NCBI RefSeq assembly: GCF_035590735.1 | Contig: NZ_CP141595.1 | Span: 4,189,001-4,253,000, forward strand | DNA from: Rossellomorea aquimaris | GTDB taxonomy: Bacteria; Bacillota; Bacilli; Bacillales; Bacillaceae_B | DNA length: 64,000 nt | Direction of reading: 5' to 3' | Shown here: positions 53,302-62,127 of the stretch, piece after piece | Numbering within the stretch: position 1 is the stretch's first letter | How the letters are laid out: every line of letters starts with the position of its first letter | Translations under genes and position numbers: made by a program | Notes under the pieces: model-generated | Told to the model about the DNA's origin: nothing | Seen by the model: the letters and a program-made list of their open reading frames with translations, nothing else | Databases searched by the model: none

Positions 53302-56256
53302 ATGATTAAACTTAAAAAAATATGTTTTTCTTTGTTGTCCATTTTCGTTATCTTCACTAGTGTTGCACCTTCTGCCCTAGCAGAAATGAGTACATCTCAA
53401 GAGTTTCAGATCGGAATCGTCTCCAATTCAGAACAAGAAGGTTTATCGAATATGTATAAAGAACCTTCCGATACTAGTGAAGTACTGATAGAAGTTCCGA
53501 ATGACTCTGAAGTAAGAATTCTTAAGAGTGAAGAAGAACTCTCTCCCTATTCATTAGCTGTTTATTATGATTTAAATACAGAAACGGAAATTCAGGGGTA
53601 TATTCTCACCGAACACATTACATTACAAAAAAGTCCAGATCCAATCGAAGACAGTCCGGTTAACGAAACTGATACTGCCCTTCAAGATGAAGTGCAATCA
53701 CCTGAAAAAGAAGATAAAACAAGTGACGAAACTGAATCATCTGAAGAAGAACTTGAGACTGAAGAAGAGCCTTCGAATGAGGAGAAGACACGTACAGAAG
53801 CTCCTGAGGCAAAAGTTACTAATGAATTTTCCGAAAAATCTTTCACTTCACTAGCAGCACAGCCAGTAAGTGGAGAAGTATTGTATGGTGTAGCATTAAA
53901 GAGTCCTACTATCGTATATAAAGAAACTTCTCAAAGTTCTCAGAAACTCAAAGTCTACGAACAAGGGAAGATATTAAAATATCAATCCCTAAATTCTCAA
54001 TGGTATATTGCCACTGTGTATGTTAACGGAAAAGCTTCATCAGGTTATATATACAAGAGTGACGTAGAAAATATTGCGGAAAACCAAGTAAAGATGAAAG
54101 GTGTTGGGTTGCAATCACCAACAAACATCTATACATATGCCTCTGAAAATTCTACCGTCCTTAAAAGCTATAGCCAAGGAAGCATTCTCTATTATAAAAT
54201 GTTGATTTCCGGTTGGTATGAATGTACGGTTTATTTGGATGGGAAAGCAACGACCGGCTATATCAAAGCTACTGATGTTGAGAATGTGGGTCCAGATCAG
54301 ACGTCAATTAAAGGGGTCGCAAAGGGGGATCCCACACCTATCTATAGTTCAGCTTCCACAAGCGCTAAAAAGATAAAAAGCTATTCAGTTGGAAGTATAT
54401 TAGTCTATAAGACTTTTATCAGTGGATGGTATGAATGTACGGTTTACGTAAACGGTAAAGCCACTACTGGTTATATAAAAGCTACTGATGTTGAAAATGT
54501 ACTTGAACAACAAAAAAGCTTAAAAGGAGTCGCAAAGCAGACAAGTACGAATATTTATCTTAATGCTTCATCGACTTCAACGATCCTGAAAAGCTATCCT
54601 CTAGGAAGCGTTCTTGTTTACAAAACATTTGCTAACGGATGGTATGAGTGTACAGTTTATGTGAATGGAAAGGCAACGACAGGCTACATCAACGCTAATG
54701 ATGTTGAAAATGCAGTTGAAAAACCAGTGAGTATAACAGGGATAGCAGTTCAATCCGCTACTCCAATATATCGTGATGCTTCAACTAGTTCATCCATCTT
54801 AAAAAGTTACTCTAAAGGAACCGTCCTTGTTTATAAGACATTTATAAATGGATGGTACGAATGTACGGTTTACCTAAACGGAAAAGCAACAAAAGGATAT
54901 ATTAATGCCAGTGATGTAGAAGACGGTACTCAGAGTCCGGTATCCTACAAAGGGGTAGGTCTTCAAAGTCCTACATACATCTTTTCAGATGCAAGTACCT
55001 CTTCTGAAGTAATCAAGAGCTATTCACAAGGAACTCTCTTAACTTACAAGTCCTTTGTTGGCGGTTGGTATGAATGTGTTGTTTATGTAAATGGCCATAA
55101 ACAGACTGGATATATACACGCAAGTCACGTTGAAAATGTCTTTGACCAACAAGATGAACTGAAGGGCATATCACTGCAAAGCCCTACCTACATCTACTCA
55201 AAGGCTTCTCAGCTTTCAACCAAATTAAAGCAATACGATAAAGGTACCATATTAACTTTTAAAACCTTTACTACAAACTGGTATGAATGCACCGTTTATA
55301 TCAATGGACAAGCAACTACTGGTTACATCTACGTAAATGATGTAAAATCCCTTGGGACTGACGTGATTCAGACTTCAACGGATTACGGTTTAACGTTTGA
55401 GGAAATGGTGGATAAACAGATGGCCTATAATCCACAAACAGACCTATATCGTAATGAACCAGCCTATATCTATGCTGATTATGTAGATATGGAAAAAGGG
55501 ATCGTAACTGACGATAGAGTAAATGTTCGATCATCACCTACCACTACAACAAGCTACAACATTGTACAACAGCTTTATACTGGAGATGGTGTATATGTTA
55601 TTGGTAAACAAGGTGACTGGGTTGAAGTAAGAATCACCTGGAAAAAGGCAAAAGAAGAAGATGTAAGATATTATCTAGACCCAGATAATTTTTCGTTTGG
55701 AACACCTGAATATTACCAATTCCTAAAGCTTTCAATGCCTGCTAACCTAAGTGCCACAGAGGTCAATGAAAAAGTATTAGCAGGTAAAGGGATCCTGGAC
55801 GGAAAGGCGCAGGCGTTCATCGACGCAGCCAATACGTTTAAAGTAAATGAAGTCTACTTGATATCCCACGCCCTTTTAGAAACTGGTAATGGTGGATCTA
55901 CCCTGGCAAACGGAGTCGTCTATAACGGGGTGAAAGTGTACAACATGTATGGATACGGGGCAAGAGATGCCTGTCCATTAGAATGTGGTGCTCAAACCGC
56001 TTATGAATACGGATGGTTCACTCCTGAAGAAGCCATCATCGGTGGAGCAAAGCTGATCAGTCAGGGGTATATTTATAGAGATGGATTCCAGCAGGATACT
56101 CTCTATAAAATGAGATGGAACCCTGAAGAGGCACATCAATATGCCACAGATATTGGTTGGGCATATAAACAAGTGAATAGTATTTATAATATCTATCAAT
56201 TATTAGATAACTACACACTCTATTTTGATAAACCCTATTATTCTTCTACAAAATAA
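53302..56256 (+). CDS. Secreted N-acetylglucosaminidase with seven SH3-like repeats
   Basis: About 984 residues: signal peptide ending near APSALA, an N-terminal SH3-like part, an acidic Glu/Ser/Thr linker (~residues 110-190), seven tandem ~71-residue repeats (pattern SPTxIY...LKSY...GWYECTVYVNGKATTGYI), one further SH3b domain (DDRVNVRSSPTTTTSYN), and a C-terminal glucosaminidase (GH73-like) domain with HALLETGNGGSTLANGV and YNMYGYGA. Like LytD, it would cut wall glycan, with repeats holding it to the wall polymer. The start is unclear: ATG at 53302 has GGAGGG 16 bases away, and ATG at 53278 has no site. Confidence 0.9.
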   Translation: MIKLKKICFSLLSIFVIFTSVAPSALAEMSTSQEFQIGIVSNSEQEGLSNMYKEPSDTSEVLIEVPNDSEVRILKSEEELSPYSLAVYYDLNTETEIQGYILTEHITLQKSPDPIEDSPVNETDTALQDEVQSPEKEDKTSDETESSEEELETEEEPSNEEKTRTEAPEAKVTNEFSEKSFTSLAAQPVSGEVLYGVALKSPTIVYKETSQSSQKLKVYEQGKILKYQSLNSQWYIATVYVNGKASSGYIYKSDVENIAENQVKMKGVGLQSPTNIYTYASENSTVLKSYSQGSILYYKMLISGWYECTVYLDGKATTGYIKATDVENVGPDQTSIKGVAKGDPTPIYSSASTSAKKIKSYSVGSILVYKTFISGWYECTVYVNGKATTGYIKATDVENVLEQQKSLKGVAKQTSTNIYLNASSTSTILKSYPLGSVLVYKTFANGWYECTVYVNGKATTGYINANDVENAVEKPVSITGIAVQSATPIYRDASTSSSILKSYSKGTVLVYKTFINGWYECTVYLNGKATKGYINASDVEDGTQSPVSYKGVGLQSPTYIFSDASTSSEVIKSYSQGTLLTYKSFVGGWYECVVYVNGHKQTGYIHASHVENVFDQQDELKGISLQSPTYIYSKASQLSTKLKQYDKGTILTFKTFTTNWYECTVYINGQATTGYIYVNDVKSLGTDVIQTSTDYGLTFEEMVDKQMAYNPQTDLYRNEPAYIYADYVDMEKGIVTDDRVNVRSSPTTTTSYNIVQQLYTGDGVYVIGKQGDWVEVRITWKKAKEEDVRYYLDPDNFSFGTPEYYQFLKLSMPANLSATEVNEKVLAGKGILDGKAQAFIDAANTFKVNEVYLISHALLETGNGGSTLANGVVYNGVKVYNMYGYGARDACPLECGAQTAYEYGWFTPEEAIIGGAKLISQGYIYRDGFQQDTLYKMRWNPEEAHQYATDIGWAYKQVNSIYNIYQLLDNYTLYFDKPYYSSTK
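53880..55365 (+). repeat. Seven tandem ~213-bp coding repeats
   Basis: In-frame repeats in the glucosaminidase gene, each about 71 codons with the conserved core GWYECTVY. Repeats 2-5 are the most alike; repeats 1, 6 and 7 are more diverged, as expected of expansion from the centre. Copy number may vary between strains. Confidence 0.88.
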
Positions 56257-56265
56257 TGAATAAAC

Positions 56266-56301
56266 AAAAAAGATGCAATGAGTATTCATTGCATCTTTTT
56301 T
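56266..56301. terminator. Bidirectional terminator
   Basis: AAAAAAGATGCAATG and its complement around a six-base loop, between the convergent glucosaminidase and TagF-like genes. Confidence 0.9.
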
Positions 56302-56303
56302 AG

Positions 56304-58256
56304 TTATAATATGTTTGATATGGCTTTATACGTATTGACTGTGTTTTTTCCTTGAGAACATTCCACTAATTGATTAAATGTCTTGCAATGGGTTTCTTTT
56401 TGTTCAGAATGATAATTTGACTCAATGACAGGATGAAGATGATCGAAATCATAAACTACATCTCCAAATGCTATGTTTTCTTGCAAAATATTTTTCGATC
56501 CATATTCTTTTTCACACACACTTTTATCTTCCCAGTAGAAAACGATATTCGTGCCACCTGAAAATGCCATATAAGTGACAGAAGAATAGTCGGATATAAG
56601 TACTTTTGATTTGGTTAACGCATCCTTTATGTCTCCCTCATAAAACAGGTGACTATTCTGATTATATAGATCTTCGAATTGCTCTTTTAAAATCAGTTTC
56701 GCTTTGGGATGTAGAATGACGTTCACTTTTTTGTTTGAATAGAATTTGTTCTCTTTCATTAATTCTATAAATTTTAAGTATCTATAAATATAACTTCCCT
56801 GCTTCACTTCCCCAGTCAGATCCCAGGGTCTCCACGTTAGTAAAAAAGTTATTTCATCCTTGGTCATACTCCTCGACCGAACATATAAATCTAAGTTAGG
56901 CAGCCCTGTGAGGATAAGTTCTTTTTCTTTATATACAGAATTATCCATGAAAAGGTTGCGCTCAAATTGTGAATTCACGATTATGTAATCCGGAGCTATG
57001 GGTACTTTTTTGTTATAATAACCCCTTTCAAATAAGTTTGTCGCCAACGACACACCATGTTGCAAGAAGATTTTTTTATTAATTTGAAGTATTTTTTTCT
57101 TTAACTTCTTATCATTATCATATAGCCTTCGTTGAATATGGGACACTAAATCCGATGAAATAAAGCTTCTTGCTAAAAAGATATAACAAAAAGATTTAAA
57201 GCTATTTTTTGCAAACAGGTTATGGGGATATCTATTTTTCAGTGCCCGGTATTGAGGGTTACTCGAATCCAGAATGTAGATGCTATTCTTATCTATTTCT
57301 ACACCATGTTTAAATAGTTCGAACCCTGATTCTGAAGCTCCTTGTGAAAATTTTTCGAAATATATATCATATACTTCCCTATTGAATTTCAACCTGGTAA
57401 TCCAGTATGCCAATCTCTCTTTAAATATAATGCTATTTTTCAGTACACTTGTCACAACCAATACATATTGTCCCGTAACGGATTTTCTAACATACATTTC
57501 TACCTCTGTATTAGAGATCTTCAACGACCTAGTATTAAAGATATAGTGGGATTTATCGTATTTATCCTGAACCTTTTCTTTAAAATTATAATAGTAATTA
57601 GCATGTTCACTGACCGTCTTAATAAAGACTGGTATATTGATATCGCTTGATTTTAAGTAATAATAATAGATGTCTTTCAATGAAATTCGTACAAAGTATA
57701 AGTGAAGGAACAAGGACAACTTATTGGTATTCAATGAAAATCGATCTCTAATAAACTTAGGAAACAAGAAACGAACCTTATAGTTTATGGATTTTTTATA
57801 TCCAAGTGACAAATACATTTCATTAAAGTTTTTACTATCTTTGGATCGAAGTATCCCGAAGAACCATAAATAGGATAAAAACATAAAAGCCATATTTCTA
57901 TATATAGGGTTTTTCTCTAATTTATCAATAACCATACTAGGCGATTGTTTGAGATTCTTCCTCAAGATGACAAAAGATATATTTCCGGATAAATCACAAT
58001 AGAAAATTATTTTTTTATTTTTGAAATTCTTTATATGAATTATGTCTAAAGGCTTATATTGATTCTCCTTTTTCAAAATCCCTTTTCCATTTTCATAATA
58101 TACAAAATACTTTGTATTGAACTTTTTATTGATTATATTCCTCTTACCACTAAAATCACTCAAGCCTTCCTTTAACTTATAGTCATTATCTAAGAAAGAC
58201 TCATACCCCCGTTCCAATTTTAAATCCTCATACATAACACCTATCATTCCTAACAT
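56304..58256 (-). CDS. tagF: CDP-glycerol glycerophosphotransferase, TagF-like
   Basis: A 650-residue protein. The C-terminal half is a CDP-glycerol:poly(glycerophosphate) transferase domain: LQHGVSLATNLFERGYYNKK, LTGLPNLD, LLTWRPWD, VILHPKAK and LISDYSSVTYMAFSGG. An extended N-terminal half of ~300 residues distinguishes it from TagB and agrees with TagF polymerases (B. subtilis TagF is somewhat longer). It would extend the poly(glycerol phosphate) chain at the membrane. Several in-frame ATGs exist near the start, none with a strong site. AT-rich, as in the serotype genes. Confidence 0.78.
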   Translation of the reverse strand: MLGMIGVMYEDLKLERGYESFLDNDYKLKEGLSDFSGKRNIINKKFNTKYFVYYENGKGILKKENQYKPLDIIHIKNFKNKKIIFYCDLSGNISFVILRKNLKQSPSMVIDKLEKNPIYRNMAFMFLSYLWFFGILRSKDSKNFNEMYLSLGYKKSINYKVRFLFPKFIRDRFSLNTNKLSLFLHLYFVRISLKDIYYYYLKSSDINIPVFIKTVSEHANYYYNFKEKVQDKYDKSHYIFNTRSLKISNTEVEMYVRKSVTGQYVLVVTSVLKNSIIFKERLAYWITRLKFNREVYDIYFEKFSQGASESGFELFKHGVEIDKNSIYILDSSNPQYRALKNRYPHNLFAKNSFKSFCYIFLARSFISSDLVSHIQRRLYDNDKKLKKKILQINKKIFLQHGVSLATNLFERGYYNKKVPIAPDYIIVNSQFERNLFMDNSVYKEKELILTGLPNLDLYVRSRSMTKDEITFLLTWRPWDLTGEVKQGSYIYRYLKFIELMKENKFYSNKKVNVILHPKAKLILKEQFEDLYNQNSHLFYEGDIKDALTKSKVLISDYSSVTYMAFSGGTNIVFYWEDKSVCEKEYGSKNILQENIAFGDVVYDFDHLHPVIESNYHSEQKETHCKTFNQLVECSQGKNTVNTYKAISNIL

Positions 58257-58374
58257 TAAATTTTTCCAATTAGTTATATTTTACTAATAGATCCATTTTT
58301 GTCAAAACCTTTTTCCAATATATATTTTATAAATATATAAACTTTCTGAACTTTATTGCTAATTTGAGTTTAAT

Positions 58375-58440
58375 CCCACCAAAAAGCTCGCAAGGGTTGT
58401 CTCTTGCTGTGTGTGGGGCTGACGGGGAGATTCTCAGCTA
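58375..58440. other. GC-rich structured island in the TagF-like leader
   Basis: A 55-66 bp GC-rich patch in an otherwise AT-rich 408-bp gap. On the minus strand GCUGA/UCAGC and GCAAG/CUUGC hairpins form, the second followed by GAGCUUUUU as in a terminator. It could be a leader RNA of the tagF-like gene or a repeat remnant. A small open frame across it (58364-58552) has no support. Confidence 0.4.
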
Positions 58441-58527
58441 TTTTTTAAAGTACAGAAAAATCTGTAACATGCTTTTAAAGGTGCGTTTGGGAATTTTAAT
58501 AAATTTGTTTAAGTTGAAAAATAATTT

Positions 58528-58568
58528 AAAAAGGAGTGCCCAAATCAATTAGATTTGGCACTCCTTTT
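58528..58568 (-). terminator. Terminator behind tagB
   Basis: AAAAGGAGTGCC...AAATC and GATTTGGCACTCCTTTT form long arms, with T/A runs usable on either strand. Confidence 0.82.
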
Positions 58569-58664
58569 AATGTAATATTTTAATTTTTTTCTCTCGAAAA
58601 CAGAACTGGTTACTATAAAATTGAACTTTTTTAAGTGTATACGCCTAAAAATGCACTTTAATAC

Positions 58665-59846
58665 TCAACAGTCTTTTTCACTAATCAATTTTTTTACAAA
58701 CCCTAATACGTTTTCACTGGATTTCCCTGTCGAATATTGATTCCATTTCATTGAAAAATCCTTTATTTTCTTATAGTCGAATTCATTTTCATTGATGAGA
58801 TGACAAACTTCCTCTGTAGAATAGGCAATGGGCCCCGGTAAAAGCTCGAGATAATTCTCCCATAATCCTCTTTCTTGTTGGTATTCTTCAAAGTCATACA
58901 AATAAAAGATCATAGGTCGATTTAATAAGGAATACTCAAAAGGGATAGAAGAATAATCTGTAATGAGTAAATCAGATATAAATAGTAAATCATTCATACT
59001 ATAATATTCTGTGAAATCAAAAACAAAGTGATCTAAATGGGCGGGAAATTGCACTTTATTTCTGACTGCAGGATGAAGTTTAAGCAATAAGATGTATTCA
59101 TTTCCCAGCCGTTCTTGAAGCATCTCTAATTGTAAGTGTAATCCAAAGTGGTCCAGTTCGTTATCACGATATGTCGGCGCGTATAATACAATCTTCTTAT
59201 CCTGAAAGAATGGATACTTACTGAATAGCTTTTTAATTGTTCTCTCCTTGGCTGACTCATCAAAGAAGATATCTGTACGTGGAATACCTGTTCTGAAGAT
59301 ATTCTGATCCGGTGTATTGAATGCTTGTTTAAAAATAGTCGCCATCTCTTCAGAACCTACAATGACTTTGGTAAAGCGATCATATACAGTCTGAAACCTG
59401 TTCAACGCTTGAGGGCTTCTACCTATGATAGAGGGATCCTTCAACCCGAATTTTTTAATCGCTCCATTGGCATGCCATAACTGTATACATTCTACCGAAT
59501 CTTTGAATGATGACTTTGCTAAAAAACCATAATAGTTATCAACAAATACCACTTTGGAAGTTGCAAGATGATAGATAGACCGTACAAATTGAAGTGGCTT
59601 TTTCAATTCAAACAATAAGGTATTCGCATGTTCCAACTTCATAAAAGTAGAATGCATTTTACTCGTTGTTAAAAAAATAGTACGGCAAGGAAAATCCTGC
59701 CGTATCATTTCTTTATATAAACTCTTATTATTTTCACTGAAGGAAACAACGAATGTTACCTTTGATTGAAGAGGAATCCATTTACATACCTTAAATACGA
59801 TACTGAATATAAAAAGGTATAAGGTTATAGCTAATTCCCTAACCAT
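58665..59846 (-). CDS. tagB: Teichoic acid primase TagB
   Basis: A 393-residue CDP-glycerol glycerophosphotransferase that adds the first glycerol phosphate to the linkage unit. It matches TagB in length and motifs: QLWHANGAIKKFGLKDPS, IVGSEEMATIFKQAFN, VLYAPTYRDNEL, LLKLHPAVRN and LITDYSSIPFEYSLLNRPMI. The N-terminus is amphipathic/hydrophobic for membrane attachment. ATG overlaps the tagD stop by one base (TAATG), so the two are coupled. Confidence 0.92.
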   Translation of the reverse strand: MVRELAITLYLFIFSIVFKVCKWIPLQSKVTFVVSFSENNKSLYKEMIRQDFPCRTIFLTTSKMHSTFMKLEHANTLLFELKKPLQFVRSIYHLATSKVVFVDNYYGFLAKSSFKDSVECIQLWHANGAIKKFGLKDPSIIGRSPQALNRFQTVYDRFTKVIVGSEEMATIFKQAFNTPDQNIFRTGIPRTDIFFDESAKERTIKKLFSKYPFFQDKKIVLYAPTYRDNELDHFGLHLQLEMLQERLGNEYILLLKLHPAVRNKVQFPAHLDHFVFDFTEYYSMNDLLFISDLLITDYSSIPFEYSLLNRPMIFYLYDFEEYQQERGLWENYLELLPGPIAYSTEEVCHLINENEFDYKKIKDFSMKWNQYSTGKSSENVLGFVKKLISEKDC

Positions 59847-60238
59847 TATTTAACTTGTAGAAGATCCTTTTTAATTTTAGTTGTGGAGATACCGATTGTT
59901 CTAGGAAGATACACTACTTCACAATAATCTTGTAAGAAATCAAATTTACCTTTCCAATCGTCACCCATAACAAAGACATCAATATCGTTATCTACTACGT
60001 CTGAGATTTTTTGCTCCCAATTGTCCTCTGCAATCACTTCATCCACGTAGCGAATGGATTCTAAAATCATTTTTCTATTTTCAAAGCTATGATAAGATTT
60101 TTTATTTTTAAGTGCGTTAAATTCATCAGATGAAATAGCTACAGTTAAATGATCTCCTAACTGCTTAGCTCTTTTTAATAGATTAATATGTCCCCAGTGC
60201 AACAAATCAAATGTACCGTACGTAATTACTTTTTTCAT
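59846..60238 (-). CDS. tagD: Glycerol-3-phosphate cytidylyltransferase
   Basis: A 130-residue nucleotidyltransferase that makes CDP-glycerol from CTP and sn-glycerol-3-phosphate. Both signature motifs are there: GTFDLLHWGHINLLKRAK (HxGH) and RTIGISTTKIKKDL (RTxGISTT). AGGAGGAG precedes ATG at 60238. It leads the tagD-tagB pair and supplies TagB and TagF-like enzymes; the gpsA copy at 49952 could supply its substrate. Confidence 0.96.
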   Translation of the reverse strand: MKKVITYGTFDLLHWGHINLLKRAKQLGDHLTVAISSDEFNALKNKKSYHSFENRKMILESIRYVDEVIAEDNWEQKISDVVDNDIDVFVMGDDWKGKFDFLQDYCEVVYLPRTIGISTTKIKKDLLQVK

Positions 60239-60452
60239 TTATATTCTCCTCCTATTACTTGAACGAATGATAGTTCGAACTGAAACTAAATGTGCAATGA
60301 CTTAGGAAAGGAGTTTCCAGCTTTCTTTCCCTAAACGAAAATAAACAATACTTTTACAATTCATTGATGTTGAATTACTATTTATGGTTTACCTTATAAA
60401 TAAGAAAAACCTCTATTCAAAGCTTACTAATATTTAATTATAGTAAACAATC

Positions 60453-60629
60453 TTTACAGTCTATTAATATGAAATTTACAATAACATAATAAATGATTGT
60501 CGAAAATTGTAAATATCCCCATACTTGATTGTAAAACATGCATACATGCATATCAAGCATATATTTATGAATAAAACATGAACTTGTTTTTATATACCCA
60601 TACTCTAAAGCTTTTACACAAACTTTACA
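60453..60629. promoter_or_regulatory. Array of Pho-box-like TTTACA hexamers upstream of tagD
   Basis: In the 404-bp gap ahead of tagD, TTTACA (60453), TTAATA (60464) and TTTACA (60475) repeat at an exact 11-bp period; TTTACA occurs again at 60613 and 60624, also 11 bp apart. On the opposite strand TTTACA lies at 60508-60513 and 60530-60535, 22 bp apart. PhoP of B. subtilis binds TT(A/C/T)A(C/T)A hexamers spaced by about 11 bp and controls tag genes in phosphate starvation. The rest of the gap is AT-rich with no gene. Confidence 0.5.
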
Positions 60630-60642
60630 ATTGAAATTATTT

Positions 60643-61749
60643 CTAATCCTGCCAATTCCCTAAACTTACTTTGGATTTAGTTTGAATATTACTCAACCGT
60701 TTCTTTGCTTCCAGTTTCCATTTTTGCAATTGGTTATAGGATACGTAAGATACAATAAAAATCAATGGGCTAAAAAGAACATGCCATATAACGGTTTCCT
60801 TGATTGCCCCTAAATCCAGGGTATCTACTACCAAATGAAATGACTTTATATAAAAGACATGGATAACATAAATGCCCACAGCGTTCTTTCCAATATGGGA
60901 AATAACTGAGCCCTTACCCAAAGTTGGTTTTGACAGAGCAAATAGAAATAAACTTACCGTTAATGGAATCGTGGTTAGAAAATATTCTCCATTTTTCCCA
61001 TCATACATAAAGGCCGTTACTCCTCTTTCTAACAATTGTAGTACGGAAAAAGCTAAAAATAGTATAAAAAACATTTTCGGGTTTATTTTTGATACCCATT
61101 GTTTAATCAAATGATGATTCATTGCCATATAACATCCAAGAGTCGTATAAAACAACCCGAAAAATATGCCATCCCTCGTTGGAAGCGGAAGATCCAGAAA
61201 ACCAGAATAAGATTGACTGAATAACCCGACTATATTCAGACTAAAACTTAGAACCAATAATGTATTTAACTTCTTCAAAGATAAGAAGATAAATAAAATG
61301 AAAATACTCCACATAAGAGCTACGAGATACCATAATTGGTACGCGTTACTCCTACCATAAAAAAAGACATCCAAACTTACTGTAGTTTGCACATATTGGG
61401 CCATTTCCTCTAGTGAAAATAGGTTAAAGTCATGGAACAAAACCTTCACTGTCAAATCATATACTAAATAGAAAAGAAACCAACTTCCAAATATCTTCGC
61501 TAATTTCGTTAAATAACGACTGAAATATTCGGCTTCCTGACTATGAGATTGTAATTTCTGACCAAATAAGAAACCTGATGCCACAAAGAAAAAAGGAACC
61601 CCAAACCTAGCAAGTGTATCAAGAACAAAATCTACGTAGTAGCCATCTACACCCAATACAGTAATGTTATTAAATGGCTGGGTATGGATTAAAATAACGA
61701 AAAATATGGCATAGCACTTTAGATAATCAATAGCATAGTTTCTTTCCAT
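60643..61749 (-). CDS. Membrane acyltransferase (Acyltransferase_3/OafA family)
   Basis: A 368-residue polytopic protein with about ten helices. The N-terminus YAIDYLKCYAIFFVILIHTQ carries the conserved histidine of family 3 acyltransferases, followed by FGVPFFFVASGFLFGQ. Such enzymes O-acetylate or succinylate extracellular polysaccharides or lipids. It lies ahead of tagD in the same direction; no terminator is evident between them, but the 404-bp gap has separate control signals. GAGGTGAG precedes ATG at 61749. Confidence 0.87.
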   Translation of the reverse strand: MERNYAIDYLKCYAIFFVILIHTQPFNNITVLGVDGYYVDFVLDTLARFGVPFFFVASGFLFGQKLQSHSQEAEYFSRYLTKLAKIFGSWFLFYLVYDLTVKVLFHDFNLFSLEEMAQYVQTTVSLDVFFYGRSNAYQLWYLVALMWSIFILFIFLSLKKLNTLLVLSFSLNIVGLFSQSYSGFLDLPLPTRDGIFFGLFYTTLGCYMAMNHHLIKQWVSKINPKMFFILFLAFSVLQLLERGVTAFMYDGKNGEYFLTTIPLTVSLFLFALSKPTLGKGSVISHIGKNAVGIYVIHVFYIKSFHLVVDTLDLGAIKETVIWHVLFSPLIFIVSYVSYNQLQKWKLEAKKRLSNIQTKSKVSLGNWQD

Positions 61750-61869
61750 TTTCTCACCTCAGTTCATTAATCGTAAATTTACCATGAATTTATCTTTTCT
61801 GAGATTAAAAAATAATTACAATTCGATTAATTACGTAACCTTTGTTTAACAAGGGTGTTGATTCCTTCT

Positions 61870-61975
61870 TCAGGTACTCACTTTCCTCCGGGCGGGTGGT
61901 ATGCTTCTTATCTCCTGTAGGGTTACTCCGAGATTTTCGGGGTCGGTATCATATAACCGAATCCTTGCCTACTGT
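61870..61975. other. Structured GC-rich island of unknown nature
   Basis: A ~105-bp GC-rich patch inside an AT-rich 378-bp gap. On the plus strand GTAGG (61917)/CCTAC (61972) encloses CTCCGA/TCGGGG (61926-61942) and TCGGT/ACCGA (61943-61960), a three-way-junction layout; G-U pairs make the plus strand fold better than the minus. There is no plus-strand gene following. It may be a small RNA or a repeat remnant. Confidence 0.4.
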
Positions 61976-62061
61976 CCTAACATTTAAAGAATCGTGTGAC
62001 TTCTGCACCAGGTAATTTAGAGTGAAAATGAATTGACAGCTTTAGCAGGTTCACGAAAAAA

Positions 62062-62089
62062 AAGGTGAGCCAATTCAACGGCCCACCTT
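62062..62089 (-). terminator. Terminator of the GT2 gene
   Basis: AAGGTGGGCC/GGCTCACCTT on the minus strand with a run of eight T. Confidence 0.85.
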
Positions 62090-62127
62090 ATTAATTATTT
62101 ACATTATTGATTAAAGAAATTTATTGA

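Noticed and set aside
53880..55365. CRISPR array
   Set aside because: Repeats are ~213 bp, coding and in frame; no short repeats with unique spacers and no cas genes in the window.
58364..58552. 62-codon plus-strand open frame
   Set aside because: No ribosome site, spans a hairpin island and a terminator, no familiar features.
61880..61980. T-box or ydaO (c-di-AMP) riboswitch
   Set aside because: A GGGTGGTA and a CCGAATCC fragment resemble parts of these RNAs, but the other obligatory blocks are missing and no gene follows on that strand.
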